A stretch of DNA of 64,000 nucleotides from Desarmillaria ectypa (Eukaryota > Basidiomycota > Agaricomycetes > Agaricales > Physalacriaceae). Position numbers and translations under genes: made by a program. Position 1 is the first letter of the stretch, and each line of letters opens with the position of its first letter. The DNA lies in the NCBI GenBank assembly GCA_030407005.1, contig JAUDYN010000008.1:62001-126000 (forward strand), given 5' to 3'. Below the pieces are notes generated by a model, which worked only from the letters and a program-made list of their open reading frames with translations, was not told the DNA's origin and did no database searches. Shown piece by piece: positions 12,940 to 25,900 of this stretch.

Positions 12940-14070
12940 GAGATCCTGTGTCGAGGTTCAAGGTTGCGTTGGAGCGCTCTTCCTGTCTCGCCCTGAACCT
13001 GGAGTTATCTCCTGGCAATGAGTATCCCCTCGAGGTGCAGAGAGAGATCTATCGGTTGCTATTGCTGACCCGTGGTGGTGGGAACATTTAACAATTATTC
13101 CCCGTCACGTAGTTCTTCCTTTTTTATCGCACATCCGTGACAGTCAGCCTGATCAACTCTTTCAGCTAGTAGTCCATTGTCGTGATTTGTGGACACCCCT
13201 TCATATCGACGCCTTCCAGGATGCCCCCGTTTTGCGTACCGTTGAGCTCCATACCAACTACGCGGGCGCACGGTTCGAGCTGCCTTGGAATCATATCATT
13301 GAATTCTTTGACTACAGGTCTATGGGGGATTCTAAATCCATACATCATGTAATCGACATCATTCAGTGGTGTCCAAACATACACACTCTCCATGCATATC
13401 ATGAAGTCAGTCTTGCACCCCCGTTCGTTCGATCAAGTTTGCGCGATGTCACAGTATGTGTGAGGGTCCTATTCTTCAGAGCCTAGTATTACCACAATTA
13501 GAGAAGATCTGCCTAGCTCCTGGTGAGGACTCGCATGAATATTGTCCCTACGACGCGCTTCCAGCTCTTCTGAGTCTTATCTAGCGCTCGCAATGTTCCC
13601 TCACATCACTTGAACTCGCCAATATCATTTTCACTGACAATATTTTCGACATTCTCTAATGTACCTTACACGTCAAAACCCTCAAAATTTACACACAAGG
13701 CTGGGAATCTGACTATGATCGCATATTCAAATCCCTCATTGAACGCTTAGCTCTCCATCTCCAGCAAGTTTTTCTTCTTCTCTTTGGTAATCTTAGCATC
13801 ACTGTTGCTGATCTTCGCATGCAAGACCCCTGTCATTTCATTGATCATGCTTTCTTTGAGATGGTATCCCTAAGGTGGAATACCGGGGTCTTATCTGCCG
13901 TCAGGCTAAATGTATCGGAGCCATGGGAGGACTTGACTTGGGGGTTAACTCGTGAACATATAAATGAGTTTCGCAAGTTCAAAAACAACGGATTGGATAT
14001 CAAACTGGGTGTTTTACGTCGTGATGGTGAAGTTAAATTCCTATCCTCTGTACGAACGAGATATATTTAG
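12940..14070 (+). pseudogene. F-box/LRR protein remnant 1
   Basis: The N-terminal part reads DPVSRFKVALERSSCLALN, then YPLEVQREIYRLLLL, typical of mushroom F-box proteins downstream of the F-box. Leucine-rich stretches follow: WTPLHIDAFQDAPVLRTVEL, WCPNIHTLHA, LPQLEKICLAP, CSLTSLELANI. The C terminus is FIDHAFFEMVSLRW to the stop at 14070. The reading frame is broken by stops near 13580 (SLI*RSQ) and 13660 (IL*CTL) and by frame changes. No F-box itself was found upstream, so the 5' end is missing. When intact, such proteins recruit substrates to SCF ubiquitin ligases in nucleus or cytosol. The next gene is a paralogue in the same orientation. Confidence 0.65.
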
Positions 14071-14122
14071 GGATTACGTCCTCGATCATTGAATACAGAC
14101 CACTGTTACTATTTTCTGTCCA

Positions 14123-14534
14123 TTAATTCCCGACACTTACTACTTCCATAATATACAGTGGTATTTCAGCAGCACACTCAGGGGAATAATCTCTGGTCAC
14201 AAACGGGGGATTCAATGTTGAAGCTGTTGTACAGACAGAATATCTGAGGACTGAGCGATGGGACTTGCGTTGTCCTAATAGCGTTACTATCATCCGATGT
14301 TCCATTCTTCATTCTTCGTACTTTTCGACTTGGGGAAGAGCCTAGAGCCGGCTATTTCAATTTCAAATTTTTCAATGTCGGACGGCATCCCCCGGACAAT
14401 TTTTCACGATACAATTCTTCAACTCTTTGCTCGAAATATGAGGCTAACAGATGGATAGAGGGCATTAGAAATATTGGCTCATAAACAAGGCTGCTAAAAG
14501 TTCGCCTTGGCGTTGGCAGTAGAAGTTCAGGTGC
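14123..14534. other. spacer between F-box remnants
   Basis: No coding feature is supported here. It separates two tandem F-box remnants and probably holds the old promoter of the second. Confidence 0.4.
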
Positions 14535-15975
14535 GTGCCTCTTTCAACGCCGGCTGCATTTGAACTAATGTGCTGCCTTCTAGTAAATTCCATTGACACA
14601 TATGACTTCTGTCACTATCTCCGAAAATACAGGGCACTGAAATATTTCGCCTTTGCATTTATGGAGACTGTCGTCCACGTATTTGACTACCTGCATAGTC
14701 CTTGGGTTCTTGGACAAGTCCTCTCGTCATGGAGACACGTTGTCAACAACGCCCCTTCTTTATAGACGAGATTTACCGCATCTCCCGATCATTTCAGGCA
14801 TATCGCCGTCAGGGACCCGGTATCCATAATTCGCATGGTACTCCAGTGCTCATCAGGCCTTCACTTGAGCCTAGAGCTATCTCCATGTGGGCAATATCCC
14901 CTTGAAGTTACCGAAAAAATCTTCCAGGCCACTATTGCTCATTCATGGCGCTGGGAATGACTAGTACCGGAATTGGACCCTACCATCATTGCCATTCTCT
15001 CTCTCAGATCCAGTACGCTCCACTTCGACAGTCTAACCCATATCACGATTTATGGCTTTGAACTGGTAGAAGGAAATCGAGTTGATGTGTTTAAACGCGC
15101 CCCTACTTTGCAGACCGTTGACATACACGGAAACTTCGAGCGCGCGTAGTTCGAATTTCCTTGGGGAAATATTGCCACTTACTTTGATCGTATGACGACT
15201 GGATCTGCTGTGGCGATACGCGAACTACTTGATGTGATTAAGCGCTGCACAGCTGTGCAAACGTTGTATGTGCCTTATCAATATGCTGACGGTACTCGCC
15301 ACGAACTCGTGGCTACTGCCCTCATCTGTCGGTCAGGCCTACGTCATCTTACTGCATGCGAATAGTCATTCTTCGTAATCTGGTATTACCACAGCTGGAA
15401 GAGATGTGTCTCTCCCCCGAGGAGGGCTCGGACATGCATTGTCCGAATGATGCGCTTCCCGCTCTGCTGAGTCTCATTGAGCGCTCCAAATGTAATCTCA
15501 CCTCGTTGACGTTGAATAATGCCTTTTTCACCAATCTTCTATTCGACATTCTCAAGCTTACCCCAGCTATCGAATCCCTCCGCCTGTCGACGTATTGCTG
15601 GCGGTCGCACTATAATCCAGTCTTCATATATCTCATCAATCGCCTGGCGTCTCACACAGGCGAGGATTCACCGACTTTAATTCCCTCTCCCTTGTCAGTC
15701 AACTCGGCGTGTATGTCCATGACTGCAGGCCGTGTCGGTTTATCGAGCATTCTTTCTTTGAGATGGTGTCTTTGAGGTGGAAAATTAATATCTTGAAGGC
15801 CATTCACCTGACTATTTCGGAGTCAGAGGAAGGCCTTAGCTGGAGTTTGACGCCGGAACATATTGGCCAACTCCGCGAGTTCATCAAGGAAGGGTTGGAT
15901 ATAAACCTCGCGTTGGAACGCTACAGTCCTGGCTTGTATGTTTATGACGACGTCGCAGTTGAACGATTTGTTTAG
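14535..15975 (+). pseudogene. F-box/LRR protein remnant 2
   Basis: The upstream end PWVLGQVLSSWRHVVNNAP matches the usual helix after the F-box; the expected Trp codon in PSLW is TAG at about 14764, a nonsense change. The frame continues as RDPVSIIRMVLQCSS, YPLEVTEKIFQATIAHSWRW, and LRR-like APTLQTVDIHGNFE, LPQLEEMCLSPEEG, CNLTSLTLNNAFF, and ends FIEHSFFEMVSLRW to the stop at 15975. Further stops occur after SWRWE and ERA, and the frame shifts near 15690. The order of motifs equals remnant 1, so the pair arose by tandem duplication. The original role would have been an SCF adaptor. The gene is almost certainly inactive. Confidence 0.7.
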
Positions 15976-16456
15976 TCGAAACGGATGAGCAAGGCGTCAT
16001 TTGTATTCTTGATAAGGGTGATCTATCGTGAGGAATTCTTGCTGCCTGCAGGAAATGGAGCGAACTTTATATTACGTACAGTTTTCTTCTTATTTCTTCT
16101 TCGTTGCATGGCATTCGTTGGTATGTTACATTTCAACTTTTGTCGCCTATACTGGTCTAGATGTATTGAATTAACTCTATCTATGTCCCTTGAGCTCACG
16201 GAACTACAGTAAAAAGTACGACCATGGAGCAATATGTTAGATATTCAAGCTCACATTATCAACAAGTGACGACGCTGATCATTGCGCTGTCATGGCGATC
16301 ATCTCTCCTGTTGTTAACCTTTTCCTTGCGTTCGATTGTACGTATTCGTTACTTATACCCGCGGAATTTGGCTAGAACTGTCGCATAAAAGCATTGCAAC
16401 AGATATTCACTCCCCTCTTCTCTCGCTCATTACCATATGTTGAGCAACGGATCGCA
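15976..16456. other. intergenic, no gene seen
   Basis: No supported feature. It lies between convergent genes: the plus-strand F-box remnant and the minus-strand membrane protein gene ending at 16457. Confidence 0.4.
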
Positions 16457-18115
16457 TCACAACATATCCCCCTGTTTCACTTTCCAGCCGTCTGACTCGG
16501 ACACTCTTTGCGTACCCATAGGTGTCATCTCGTGGCGCTCCACCTGCACGAAGACCTCAGTATTCGCAGTGGTCAATCTAACAACATCATCCTTCTGGGA
16601 ATCAAGTTCGGGATTTCATCGTCCCGTCAAATAAGTAGGTGAAAGCGTACCTTCCTGGACGTATCCAAGTTTGTTTTCGATGACACAGAGTAGGACCATC
16701 CAGAGCGAGCGTTTAGGCTACTCATGAGCGCGTTGGTGTAGAGTTTCCCAAGCATGCCGGTGAATATTATGTGGATGTTTGGAGAGGCCTGAGGACATGA
16801 TAAGGTCACAACGTACAAGGCATAAAAGAACGCTGCAGCGTACGATGGCAAGAAATGTTATAAGATCCATCATTGCGCAAAGGGAGGTGATCAATCCCGT
16901 TTGAACAGTGACTGAATGTAAATATGTAAGGAGAGAACCAAAATTCTAGAAATGTGGAAGAAAAGACGTACGTCGGATGATCCGATCCATCACCTCATTA
17001 GACTGCTCGAATCCGGTTTTGTGACCACGCTGTGAGAACCTTGTGAGGAGGACGATTCCTCATAGATACATCGTCGAAGCTGCTTACGCTGCCAGGAGAA
17101 GAGTTAGCGGATTCCTTGTCATCGAAGGACTGAATATATGACATACAGATACCATACCAAAGCCCCTGTGATCAGGAAGTCGCAAACACAACTAGATACG
17201 AGCCAGATAATCACCGTGATTTTGAATTTCTGAAAATCAGTTACTGCCTCTTGAGCGTTCGCCTCAGCAGCCGTGGCTATACCACCAGCTAGTAAAATGG
17301 TCATGGTCAGGCTGCAGAAGACTCTAAGATGAACAAGGCTTACCGACTTCTAGAAGAGCTGTGAAGAACACGCTCAATGCGGATATCCAGCTGGATGTGA
17401 GAATCTTAACGCGCCACGCGAAGAAGAGTTGGACTGCGCCAGCCATGATAGCCTAAAGAGCCTGATAAGCGCGACAATGAGGGGTGAAGGGAGGTGCTGA
17501 CCGTTAGTGCCAAGTCTCCGGGGAGAGGAAGAAATCCTGTTAGCAGGAACCGCATGGAAAAAAGGTGTACACGACATACTGGCGGCACCCACTGCAAAGA
17601 ATTCTAAGTTAGATCATTCTAATTAGAGGAATGGCGACTCACACCATGTAGAGCGGTTGTAAGAATTCGCGTTACCTAGGAGTACGTGATCAGGTTTGTA
17701 CCATAAAGAGGGAGGGCGTGGAGAGGCTTACCAAAATTTAGTATCAGCGCAATGTACATATCAACCATGTACAAAACCGTTCCAGCCACATTAACAAGCA
17801 AAAGGGCGTAGACCTGCTTTCTGATATAAGCCTATGCGTAGCCAAGCACACGAAATACGACTGGCAAATATACGGATCCAGAGATGATCACGGCTGCAAA
17901 TCAGAGCTAAGATCAGGAATGGAATCACGAAGGAAAAGAGAATAAATACCGTTGATACTTGATGTAATACATGTAGTATTGCACAAATATCATGCCCAGC
18001 AAGATTAGGTTAAACATCAGGCCCAGGAGCAAGGGTCCCATTCTAAAACCACGCTCCGGTTAGAAAGGTAAGATAGATAGAGGATTAAACTATACGTCGC
18101 GGCAGCCGGATTCAT
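16457..18115 (-). CDS. DUF6534-type multi-pass membrane protein 1
   Basis: Start ATG at 18115 (exon 18115-18096), then exon 18042-17950 with MGPLLLGLMFNLILLGMIFV and YYMYYIKYQR. Later exons give VYALLLVNVAGTVLYM, MAGAVQLFFAWRVKIL, SSWISALSVFFTALLEVG, AGGIATAAEANAQEA, VIIWLVSSCVCDFLITGAL, DRIIR, LTVQTGLITSLCAMMDLITF, and LGKLYTNALMSSLNAR, with a polar tail to the TGA at 16457. This order of membrane segments is the DUF6534 family of mushroom-forming fungi, about seven helices with an acidic or polar C-terminal tail. The function is unknown; these are probably plasma-membrane proteins. Exons between 17850 and 17700 were not fully resolved and one junction did not keep frame, so a small lesion there is possible. 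Confidence 0.7.
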
Positions 18116-19330
18116 AGCGGTCAATTGGTTGAAAGGCGACTTTTGGCTTCTTGTTTAGATACCGTTGCTTTATCAAAGGGCCGTCTGACTCTGTCTTAGG
18201 TTCCATCTGTGCGATATCCTTTGTTATCCAAAACAACATGTACAATAATCTCAGACAGTCCGCGTCGAAAAGGAGGATCTCGGCACAGCCCCAGGCCGCC
18301 GCAGTCCCATATCAGCGGTAGCCGTGGGACAGCTAATTTCAATTTGTTCGGCAGAGCGATCAGCTGAGATCAGGAGGGAACTTGCAACTTTTAAGAAAGG
18401 AATGAAAGCTACCAAACATAATGTTATAAGGAAGGATTTGAACTTGCTACATGACCAACGACATCTCGAGAAGACTAAGTAAATAAAATTTTCATAATCG
18501 TCTATTTCCACGGGGTGCTTTTTTAGATACCTGAGTTCAAGTACACCCACTCTGCTGCAAGAATCTCACAGAAAATCAAGTCGTCATACTCCTATCCTCA
18601 ATACCATGGTAAATTTCAAGTCAAAGAGTCAAAAGTGGAGATTTGACAGCTCAAAATTTCTTTCAGACATCTCTTGTTGTTCAATCTAAGGAGATGCGTC
18701 AAGTTATTACCTAGATACAAGCAAGGTACAGGTGCGTAGTATTCATATTCTCGAACATGCTCGATCTGACAACGACACATATTTGACAGTCTTTCATGCA
18801 CTTCAAGTTCTTATACAACAACAGCTCCTCTCCCCCTCCCTTCCTCAATAGAGCAGCCCTTTCGGTAACTCCAGTTGTCCTTAATTCCCACATGACAGTA
18901 TCAGTATCTGATGTACTGGTATGAATTCTCGACATTAACCACATCCGCTTGCTGGGAATTACATTACTCCCGCAAACTCAGCAATTTATTAATATCACCT
19001 ACGCTTAATGTTATTTTCCGGGATGACATATTCTACCCATCTTATTTGTCGAAAACAACATGGAAATCGCGGTCCCTAACGTTATCGAAACTTCAATTCC
19101 TCTTGCCAAGGTCATAGGCTGGACAATGCCTCTTCTTGGGCCAGTTTTACAGACACAGATCGACTAGATATAATGAAATAGAAGCCACTGCTCTAACACA
19201 TCTCCGACAACTGACGCTTCTACGTATTTTAAACCCCAGTGTTGTCCGTTCCGTTCCCATACACGTGGCCCGGTGTGCAGGCGGCTCAAAGTCCATCCGG
19301 CATATACGGACTTGACGCAAGGCGGAAGCT
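18116..19330. other. upstream of membrane gene 1, unassigned
   Basis: Contains the promoter side of the gene starting at 18115. A minus-strand open frame at 18251-18550 has one hydrophobic stretch (SFLITLCLVAFIPFLKVASS) but no family match. Nothing else is supported. Confidence 0.35.
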
Positions 19331-20156
19331 TTAATCATGTCCCGAATGATAAGGATCACCTTGCAACTTTAGTTTTCTTCCTGCGTCCCATCGCATTGGT
19401 ACGAACCATGCAGTCATCCGCCTTGACTCTAGGCAAGGTGTGAAGTGATAGAAGCGATCAGATAGTGCACGAGCAGCGGACATAAAGTCTTTGGCATTCT
19501 GTTCTGTGCGAAACGTTACGACAATGGCACTAGGAGAAGCTGCGAGGCGCTCGAGCTCGGAGATAGTCCCCATTGAGAAAAAGCGGGCATGCCTCCTAAG
19601 ATCTGGGAGACAGTGCTCCAGGGAGAGAGAACCAGCCGGCGTGGACAGGCCTAAAATCGCGTTGTGGTGCTCCAGGAAACGGCCAGTGACAATGGTGGAG
19701 AGGTCAGACACCCGTTTCTGAAGATTGGTGATGTCGTTACGCACATCTGGAAGGTCGACAGGAGGCTGCAACAGCGACTCACTGGCTATGAATGAGTGAA
19801 GCTGATCATGAAGAGTATGAAGCTGGGTCTCCATCTGTGTACGCAGCTGAACAGGAAAGGATTTCCACTGTGAAGAAGGGAGGGTATAATTAACAGACAG
19901 AGGAGAGAATGGCGCAGGTGTGGAAGGAAGCACAGGGGTATCGGTGGGGATGGCAGCATTGGCATCCTTTCCCTTGCGCTTCTTCTTTGGAGGTACGACA
20001 GAGGTGAAAGGCTCACCGCTAGCAGCAATGAAGGATGAATCTGTTTGGCTGGGCGTCGAACGAATTTACAGGAACCAGGGTGATAGTAGGCGCATCATTG
20101 TCATTCGACGCGAGAGCTGAAGGTTTGCACTTCACAGGGGTCCTCCCTTTCTCCAT
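19331..20156 (-). pseudogene. broken gene with NLS-like motif and coiled-coil-like region
   Basis: The ATG at 20156 opens MEKGRTPVKCKPSALASN, which runs to about 20050. A frame change then leads into SSFIAASGEPFTSVVPPKKK, with RKGKD next (a classic basic nuclear localisation type). The main frame 19933-19331 has a Pro/Ser-rich segment, then QLRTQMETQLHTLHDQLHSF and DVRNDITNLQKRVSDL with heptad-like spacing (coiled coil inferred), then FRTEQNAKDFMSAARALSDR and RRMTAWFVPMRWDAGRK. I do not recognise the family. A 37 bp piece of it is repeated exactly at 20882-20918. It may derive from a mobile element ORF, since NLS plus coiled coil is common there; that is inference. Confidence 0.4.
19409..19445 (+). 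repeat. 37 bp exact direct repeat, copy 1
   Basis: Identical to 20882-20918; begins TGCAGTCATCCGCCTTGACT and ends AAGGTGTGAAG. It lies inside the coding-like frame of the 19331-20156 gene. Confidence 0.9.
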
Positions 20157-20881
20157 AGTAGAAGTGGATCAATAGTCATCGTCTCTATCGCCATGTGAGA
20201 ATCATCGATGATATCAGCGAAGGGCAGACTTGGGAGGTTTTCGAGGGTATGAAGGAAGGTCTCGTCTGCTGTGTGGTCCGTCATGGGGATGAAGATGGCG
20301 ATTTCGAACATCCAACGCGAGGAAATGCTTAGCCGTTGCAACTGAGACAGCAGGCTGCAGACATGAGGAAAGAATAAAATGAAAGTAAGACATAGAGGTG
20401 GGTGGTGAGGATGGTGCACATCGGGATATCAGTATATACCCAGGGCATGTACGTTGACGATGATGACGGGGATATAATAAGGCAAACATACACATACAAT
20501 GAAGTGAGACCAGGTGCAAAGACTAGTGGACGATGCGGCGATGCATGGACAGCAATGAATGTCAAGGAACGCTGACGAACGGATAGTCCTAAAAACTTAG
20601 CCCGTCACAAACCCGAAATCCAGAAACCGAGTAGAACTGCACAGGCGAGCTCTTTCGAAAAGAAAAAAAAAAAAGATCGCCTATGGAGCACACCAACACT
20701 ATCCTTCCTTAGTATGAATCGTTACGAAAGATCTGCATTTTTTCTAACATCCACACCCGCGTTCAAGGTACTGGTAACTCTCAATAAATAATATTACACC
20801 TTGTTTACATATCCCATAAGGTAGCCATTATAGCCAAAAACCGGAGCCTAGTGTACACAAAGTCTCGGAATGATCAAACGC

Positions 20882-20918
20882 TGCAGTCATCCGCCTTGAC
20901 TCTAGGCAAGGTGTGAAG
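20882..20918 (+). repeat. 37 bp exact direct repeat, copy 2
   Basis: Identical to 19409-19445. It lies just beyond the 3' end of the membrane protein gene that ends at 20938, with no visible similarity beyond the 37 bp on either side. Confidence 0.9.
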
Positions 20919-20937
20919 CTCCAACGAATGAGTCGAT

Positions 20938-22927
20938 TTATTCTGCTTCTGTAGAATGGAAGCCATGATGACTAACGCGTTCCGTACAAAAGGAATAGAT
21001 ACTTACAATCTCTGAAGAGGCATCGTCTTCAAGATGTGGCTGGTAATCGACTTGGATTGCCACATCACCCGGCTTAATTCAGGCCATCAGCTCGAGGAGC
21101 CCTCCTTCAAAAGACAACGCTCACCCTAGCAACCTGGAGCCTAGTCCCAGCAGAAAATGACTCGGACGTCAACCTGTGTACACCACTTAGAGATCTGAAC
21201 CGCTTCCGCGAGTTCAAGGTCGCCTGTAGCGACTGGTCAGTTACACCATATCCTCGGAACTGAAACGAGAAGATCTTACTAAGACGGAGACGCTGTACAC
21301 TATGCAAGCCTGTTAGGCGAAACATGTTGGCTGAAAAGAACTCTCGACGTACTTCGACACAAAACTGCGTACAAACCGACAAATATCAGATTGTCACTCC
21401 AGACGGTCTGTTTGAAGACTGTTAGGCTCGTCTTATAGTAGTTAGACAACAGCTCACCGCTGTAACGAAGCAAAGAATAGCAAAGACGCTAGATGCTAAT
21501 GATTAATATTATAATGCACAGTAAATATTCCATATTGCTCGCCTATTAAGAAACCCGGTATTCAGAGAGTAAAGGACTAGCCTATTGAGAATGTGGTTTG
21601 TTCTGCAGATATCCGTCATTTAAATGGCATCATGTACGACGGAAGGTGATACATACTGTGCGTTTCGCGTTTTGCTTTTCAAGAGCATATAAATCAGAGA
21701 GGCGGTTATCAACTTCGGACGAATTAGTACGACGTTGACACAAGACGATCAACTACGCACGATATCGGCACTGTATCCAAAAACCAATAGCTTCGCAATG
21801 TTCTTTAGTTCTCCAAGCTGTTTAGTTGATGTAAGGGATTGGCTGTAAGTTATTCGATGTTAATATAGCAAGGGTACATAGCATCCGGGACCATACCATC
21901 GTGCGTAGTAGTCTACGAGCAAAACACCTCTTAGCCAAAGGACCCGGTACGATCGATTTAGCTACTCACACAGAGTAACCACGAAATTGCCGATGACCAA
22001 GCTTGCCTGAGTGAATTTAACTATAGAGGTTCGGGGAACCCAACGAGAGACGTACGATGAAGGGGGCAAGAAAGCGGTTTCTCTGGCTAACTAGAATACA
22101 AATGAGACAAATATGGCAAGGAAATAGGTAGAGAACAAGACTCACCGATGTATACTCTCCATGTAAAGAAGCTGGTGCGAATGAAGGTCAGCCCAATTGT
22201 TTCTGGTGTTGACGGCCACGAGTACGAACCCCTGACAGACCAGCCCCTGACATGCCTGCAGGGAAGCATTAGGCATAAGAAAGAGCAAGACAAGAATAAC
22301 TCGCACCGTTATAACCAATTGTATTAAAAAGGTCCTAGAGATTTGCGTACATGAAGTCAGTAGTCCGGTATGCACAGAGGTCACACTCACCAGAGCAGCC
22401 TAGTCAAGATCAACGGATTGGAGAATCCTTTGATCAAGTAGATGTACAGAGCATGGGTAATGAAGATTTGATGCGAGGTGTCGAGAAGACTGGTACACGA
22501 GGTCAACATCGGGTTAATGAAAGAACTGATGACCACTTACCACACAACTGCAACGACAAATTTCATACCAATGTGATCCTTCGGGTAGTCCTGTGAAAAC
22601 GGTTGGTATTCAATACGCCTTTCCAAAATATCAAAGACGGCGCACCGAGTAATACTCATAAGTATGCAATACCGAGCTCCCCCAAATGCTGCATTGTCGG
22701 TTGAGCGACACCCGCTCATACTTCCAGGATATCGTATTACCCACCTCGCTGCGATTCTGTACATGGAATTGGACTCATGACGAGAGAGCAAGACGAAGAA
22801 GGAAAACTTACATTGTCCCGATGAGAAGGGCTCCCATCTAGAGCAAAGTAATCAGCCGACGAATCAGGAAGCAAAATCAAGGGCTTGCGGTGTTGTCAAG
22901 AGCTGGAAGGACCATTGTAGTACTCAT
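20938..22927 (-). CDS. DUF6534-type multi-pass membrane protein 2
   Basis: Well supported exons: 22927-22889, 22837-22812, 22688-22646, 22590-22541, 22489-22391, 22334-22307, 22255-22230, 22171-22146, 22090-22056 and one starting near 22005. They read in one frame: MSTTMVLPALDNT, MGALLIGT, VLHTYEYYS, DYPKDHIGMKFVVAVV, LLDTSHQIFITHALYIYLI, TFLIQLVIT, GLVCQGFFTWRVYI, VSQRNRFLAPFI, ASLVIGNFVV. The C-terminal part reads SLQATLNSRKRFRSLSG and DVAIQVDYQPHLEDDASSE before a TAA at 20938. This matches the DUF6534/6533 membrane family. Exons between 21970 and 21390 are unresolved, so completeness is uncertain. Intron 1 seems to begin GC (ACC|GCAAGC), and intron 2 is unusually long (123 bp). The function is unknown. 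Confidence 0.65.
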
Positions 22928-25900
22928 GCTGGAGGGGTTGATCCACCCACTCCACCAAGGAAGTAGTATATATACAACGGAGACCCGCTCCAAGACAGAG
23001 TCCGAAGCAGAGAACGCGGTTTAATTGTACCTCATTCATTTTTTTGATGGGATTCGCCATGATGTCACTTTCTCACAACTAATCGGTCTCTGGAAGTTTG
23101 CGGTAATCCGCTCAATCGTCGCAGACAACTTCCACCTTCAGGGTTCTGTGATGCGGTCCAGAGTTTCGACGAGGTCTCAAGCAAAGGGATAGATGGAAGC
23201 GTTTAGCAAGTGTACGCGTTTGACGGTGATGAAATCGAGAAGTGGGAAGAAAGGCTCGTAGGAAGAAGTTTTTGCGAAGAAATCGCGGGGGTAAGGTCAT
23301 GTGGGAATGTCCAAGGTGGGTGTTGCCGTCTGATCATGATCGAAGTCCTGGCACCCATCCTGCGTGACGCATGAGGCGTTCTCGACCGAACGCAGAATCC
23401 CGAGCACATGCAGAGAGAATTCCGAATATAAACGGTCTTCCATGCGGTTTTTGCAAATCAACGACAGAACTAAGTGAAAATTAGGATAGAGCTCCTGATG
23501 GGGAAGATTTGCGTGACCGTAATCTTATATACCCTGTGAACAGGAACATCATACTTGGGCATGGCGATACATAATTCGTAAAACTCGGTCAACACTTTTG
23601 AATAGAAGCACCTGGCTCTCGTTGCGATGTTAAACAAAGGCAGTTTTTCATCCTGGTGACCAGAAAAAGCATCAACAATGCTTCTGCTGATAAGAAAGAA
23701 CCCATACCGTAAACACCAAAATCAATGGCTTCGTCAACGGTCGGCCGAAGGATTCGCCAGTCATTACAGTTCTTGCTGAAGCGATGACCTGTGGACCTGA
23801 GATCAGTCGGAGATATTTGCCTTGGGTTCGCAAGATATGAACGTTTAGGTCGTCGATACTGGCATCTTTGTCTTTAGCTGGAAAATGCGTGTGAGAATTC
23901 GCAGAATAGGTCTCCCCATCTACATCAATATTCGGGACGAAAACTGGGGTGAACTCGTGTCTGTTCCGCTAAGAAAAGGGAAACCAAAGGTAACGTAAAA
24001 ATCAAATCTCACCCAAAACGGGAACAACTCTCATCACGCTAATATCAACGGTGAATCCATTTCTTTCGTGAACATGGGATCGCTGCTAAGCTCCAATCAG
24101 CTCTCGCTTATAAACACAGAAGACTTACATGGCTCCAAGTGTATCATTGCGACTCATGAGAAATTGAAGGTCTCCAACTCCGATCCGCGTGTTAAACATT
24201 AAAAAACGTAAGGAACCCTAGCGCCACAGTAGAATTAACCGCATAGATATATCCTTCGTCCGTCATAAATGACTGAATAACTTGACATATGCTGTGAGAT
24301 TTTCTTTCTGGTCGATGAGGTTAGGAAAAGGGAGGTTTAGGGCTCTCAAATCCTGTCTTTGATCTTGATCGGAGAGCACTTCCGTCCTATGCTTCAAAGA
24401 CTTGAAGTCATATTCTGCGTAGTGAGAAGTATGAGAGAGACAACAGAAGCTAACCAAGTAAAACGTACCAATAGGAATCTAGTTTCATTCATCGCACCAT
24501 GTTCGACGCTTTGAGGTCCATGAGGTCGTCGAAGTCGTTGTAGGTGAATGCTGATTGATTGGCTCGGTGGCTACCTGACGTCGAACTTTATCTTCCGGGC
24601 CCGGGCGGTCGTGTTACGAATTCTGAATATCCTTTCTTCAAGCAGTAATTAATCACTGTCCTCATGATGACCCAAACGGGATGTTCGAAAAGCGAGGAGA
24701 CTAGAACCGTTGCGCAGCCACTGAAGGCTATAGACTTGCATTGAATTTCCCGTCCTCGAAAATCTAGGGTGTTCGACATTTTTGACAGAATATCTGCGAA
24801 AGACGGTGATTGCGGATACAGGGTAGGAGAGGGTGGGGGTGATGACGGCAATTTTTGGAGGACAGCACGCCAAGGCTAGCTTATATGTCAAGGACCGCAG
24901 AATAAAATACGCCACCAAGCTTTCGGTCCGTCATGGCTCGAACAGAAGGCAACAAGTTATGGCATTGGCCCGGAGAACGACCATGAAAGCGAATACAGTT
25001 GTATTACGACCATCTAAAGATATCGTTGAGGAATTGTCGAACGTCGGAAGAATAGAATGAACGTACCGTTAGCAGCGGCCATGAGATCTCGAATACTTGG
25101 ACTTCAACATGAATCACCTTTGCTTTACCACGTTCCCGGGGCGATTTCTGCGACATAGTTCAAATCCTAGAACAAGGTAATCTGCACGGTTGTAAGCAAG
25201 ACTCCAAAAACGCTACAATTGACACAGTACCTGCAAATGAATGATTGCTCTCCTGGAGCATTCGAATCTCCGACAAGATACATCTTCTCCCGCTGTCCAT
25301 CATCAATCGAAATTTTCGGATGAACATTTCTTCAGAGTCAAATACCACCTTCGGCAGGTACCAAACTTGAAAAGCTGACAAAATCGCAGCACCTTCTACA
25401 AATGCCGGTAGAATGCCAAACCCGAGGAACAGGCTCACATATTCCATTCAGATATGCAGACACCGGTGCTTGGAAGGGTCCAAGAGAAAACCTTTAGCAA
25501 GAGTCGGGACGTCGATACTCAGCCTTCTATCCTCCACTCTGCTATCGACAGTGGAACCCCTCGTAGAGTCCGAGAGATGGAATAGAATAATAATACGGAA
25601 ATGGCAAAATTACGTCTACTTGCCCTGAACCATCACGTGACCCAGCCCGAACCCGTCTTCCCCTCCTCTCGTCTACGCTCCCAACAGCACCATATTCTTT
25701 CAGAAAGGCCAGCATGCTTCACCACCAAAATAACTGGAGAAACGCTTGGTAAAGCACACACTGACATCAACCCGTGAGGTTTCGGAACCCCGTCCAAGTT
25801 CTCTGGCGCATGCGCATGGCATTCTGTTACCGAAACCACTTGGAAATCGAATACAGAAATTGAGAAAAGCAACCGAGGTCGGGGAGAGTATCAGACTCCG

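Noticed and set aside
16627..16860. Frameshift in DUF6534-type gene 1
   Set aside because: A 53 bp GT-AG intron between the ITFLAI and ASPNIHII segments restores the frame, so no lesion is needed there.
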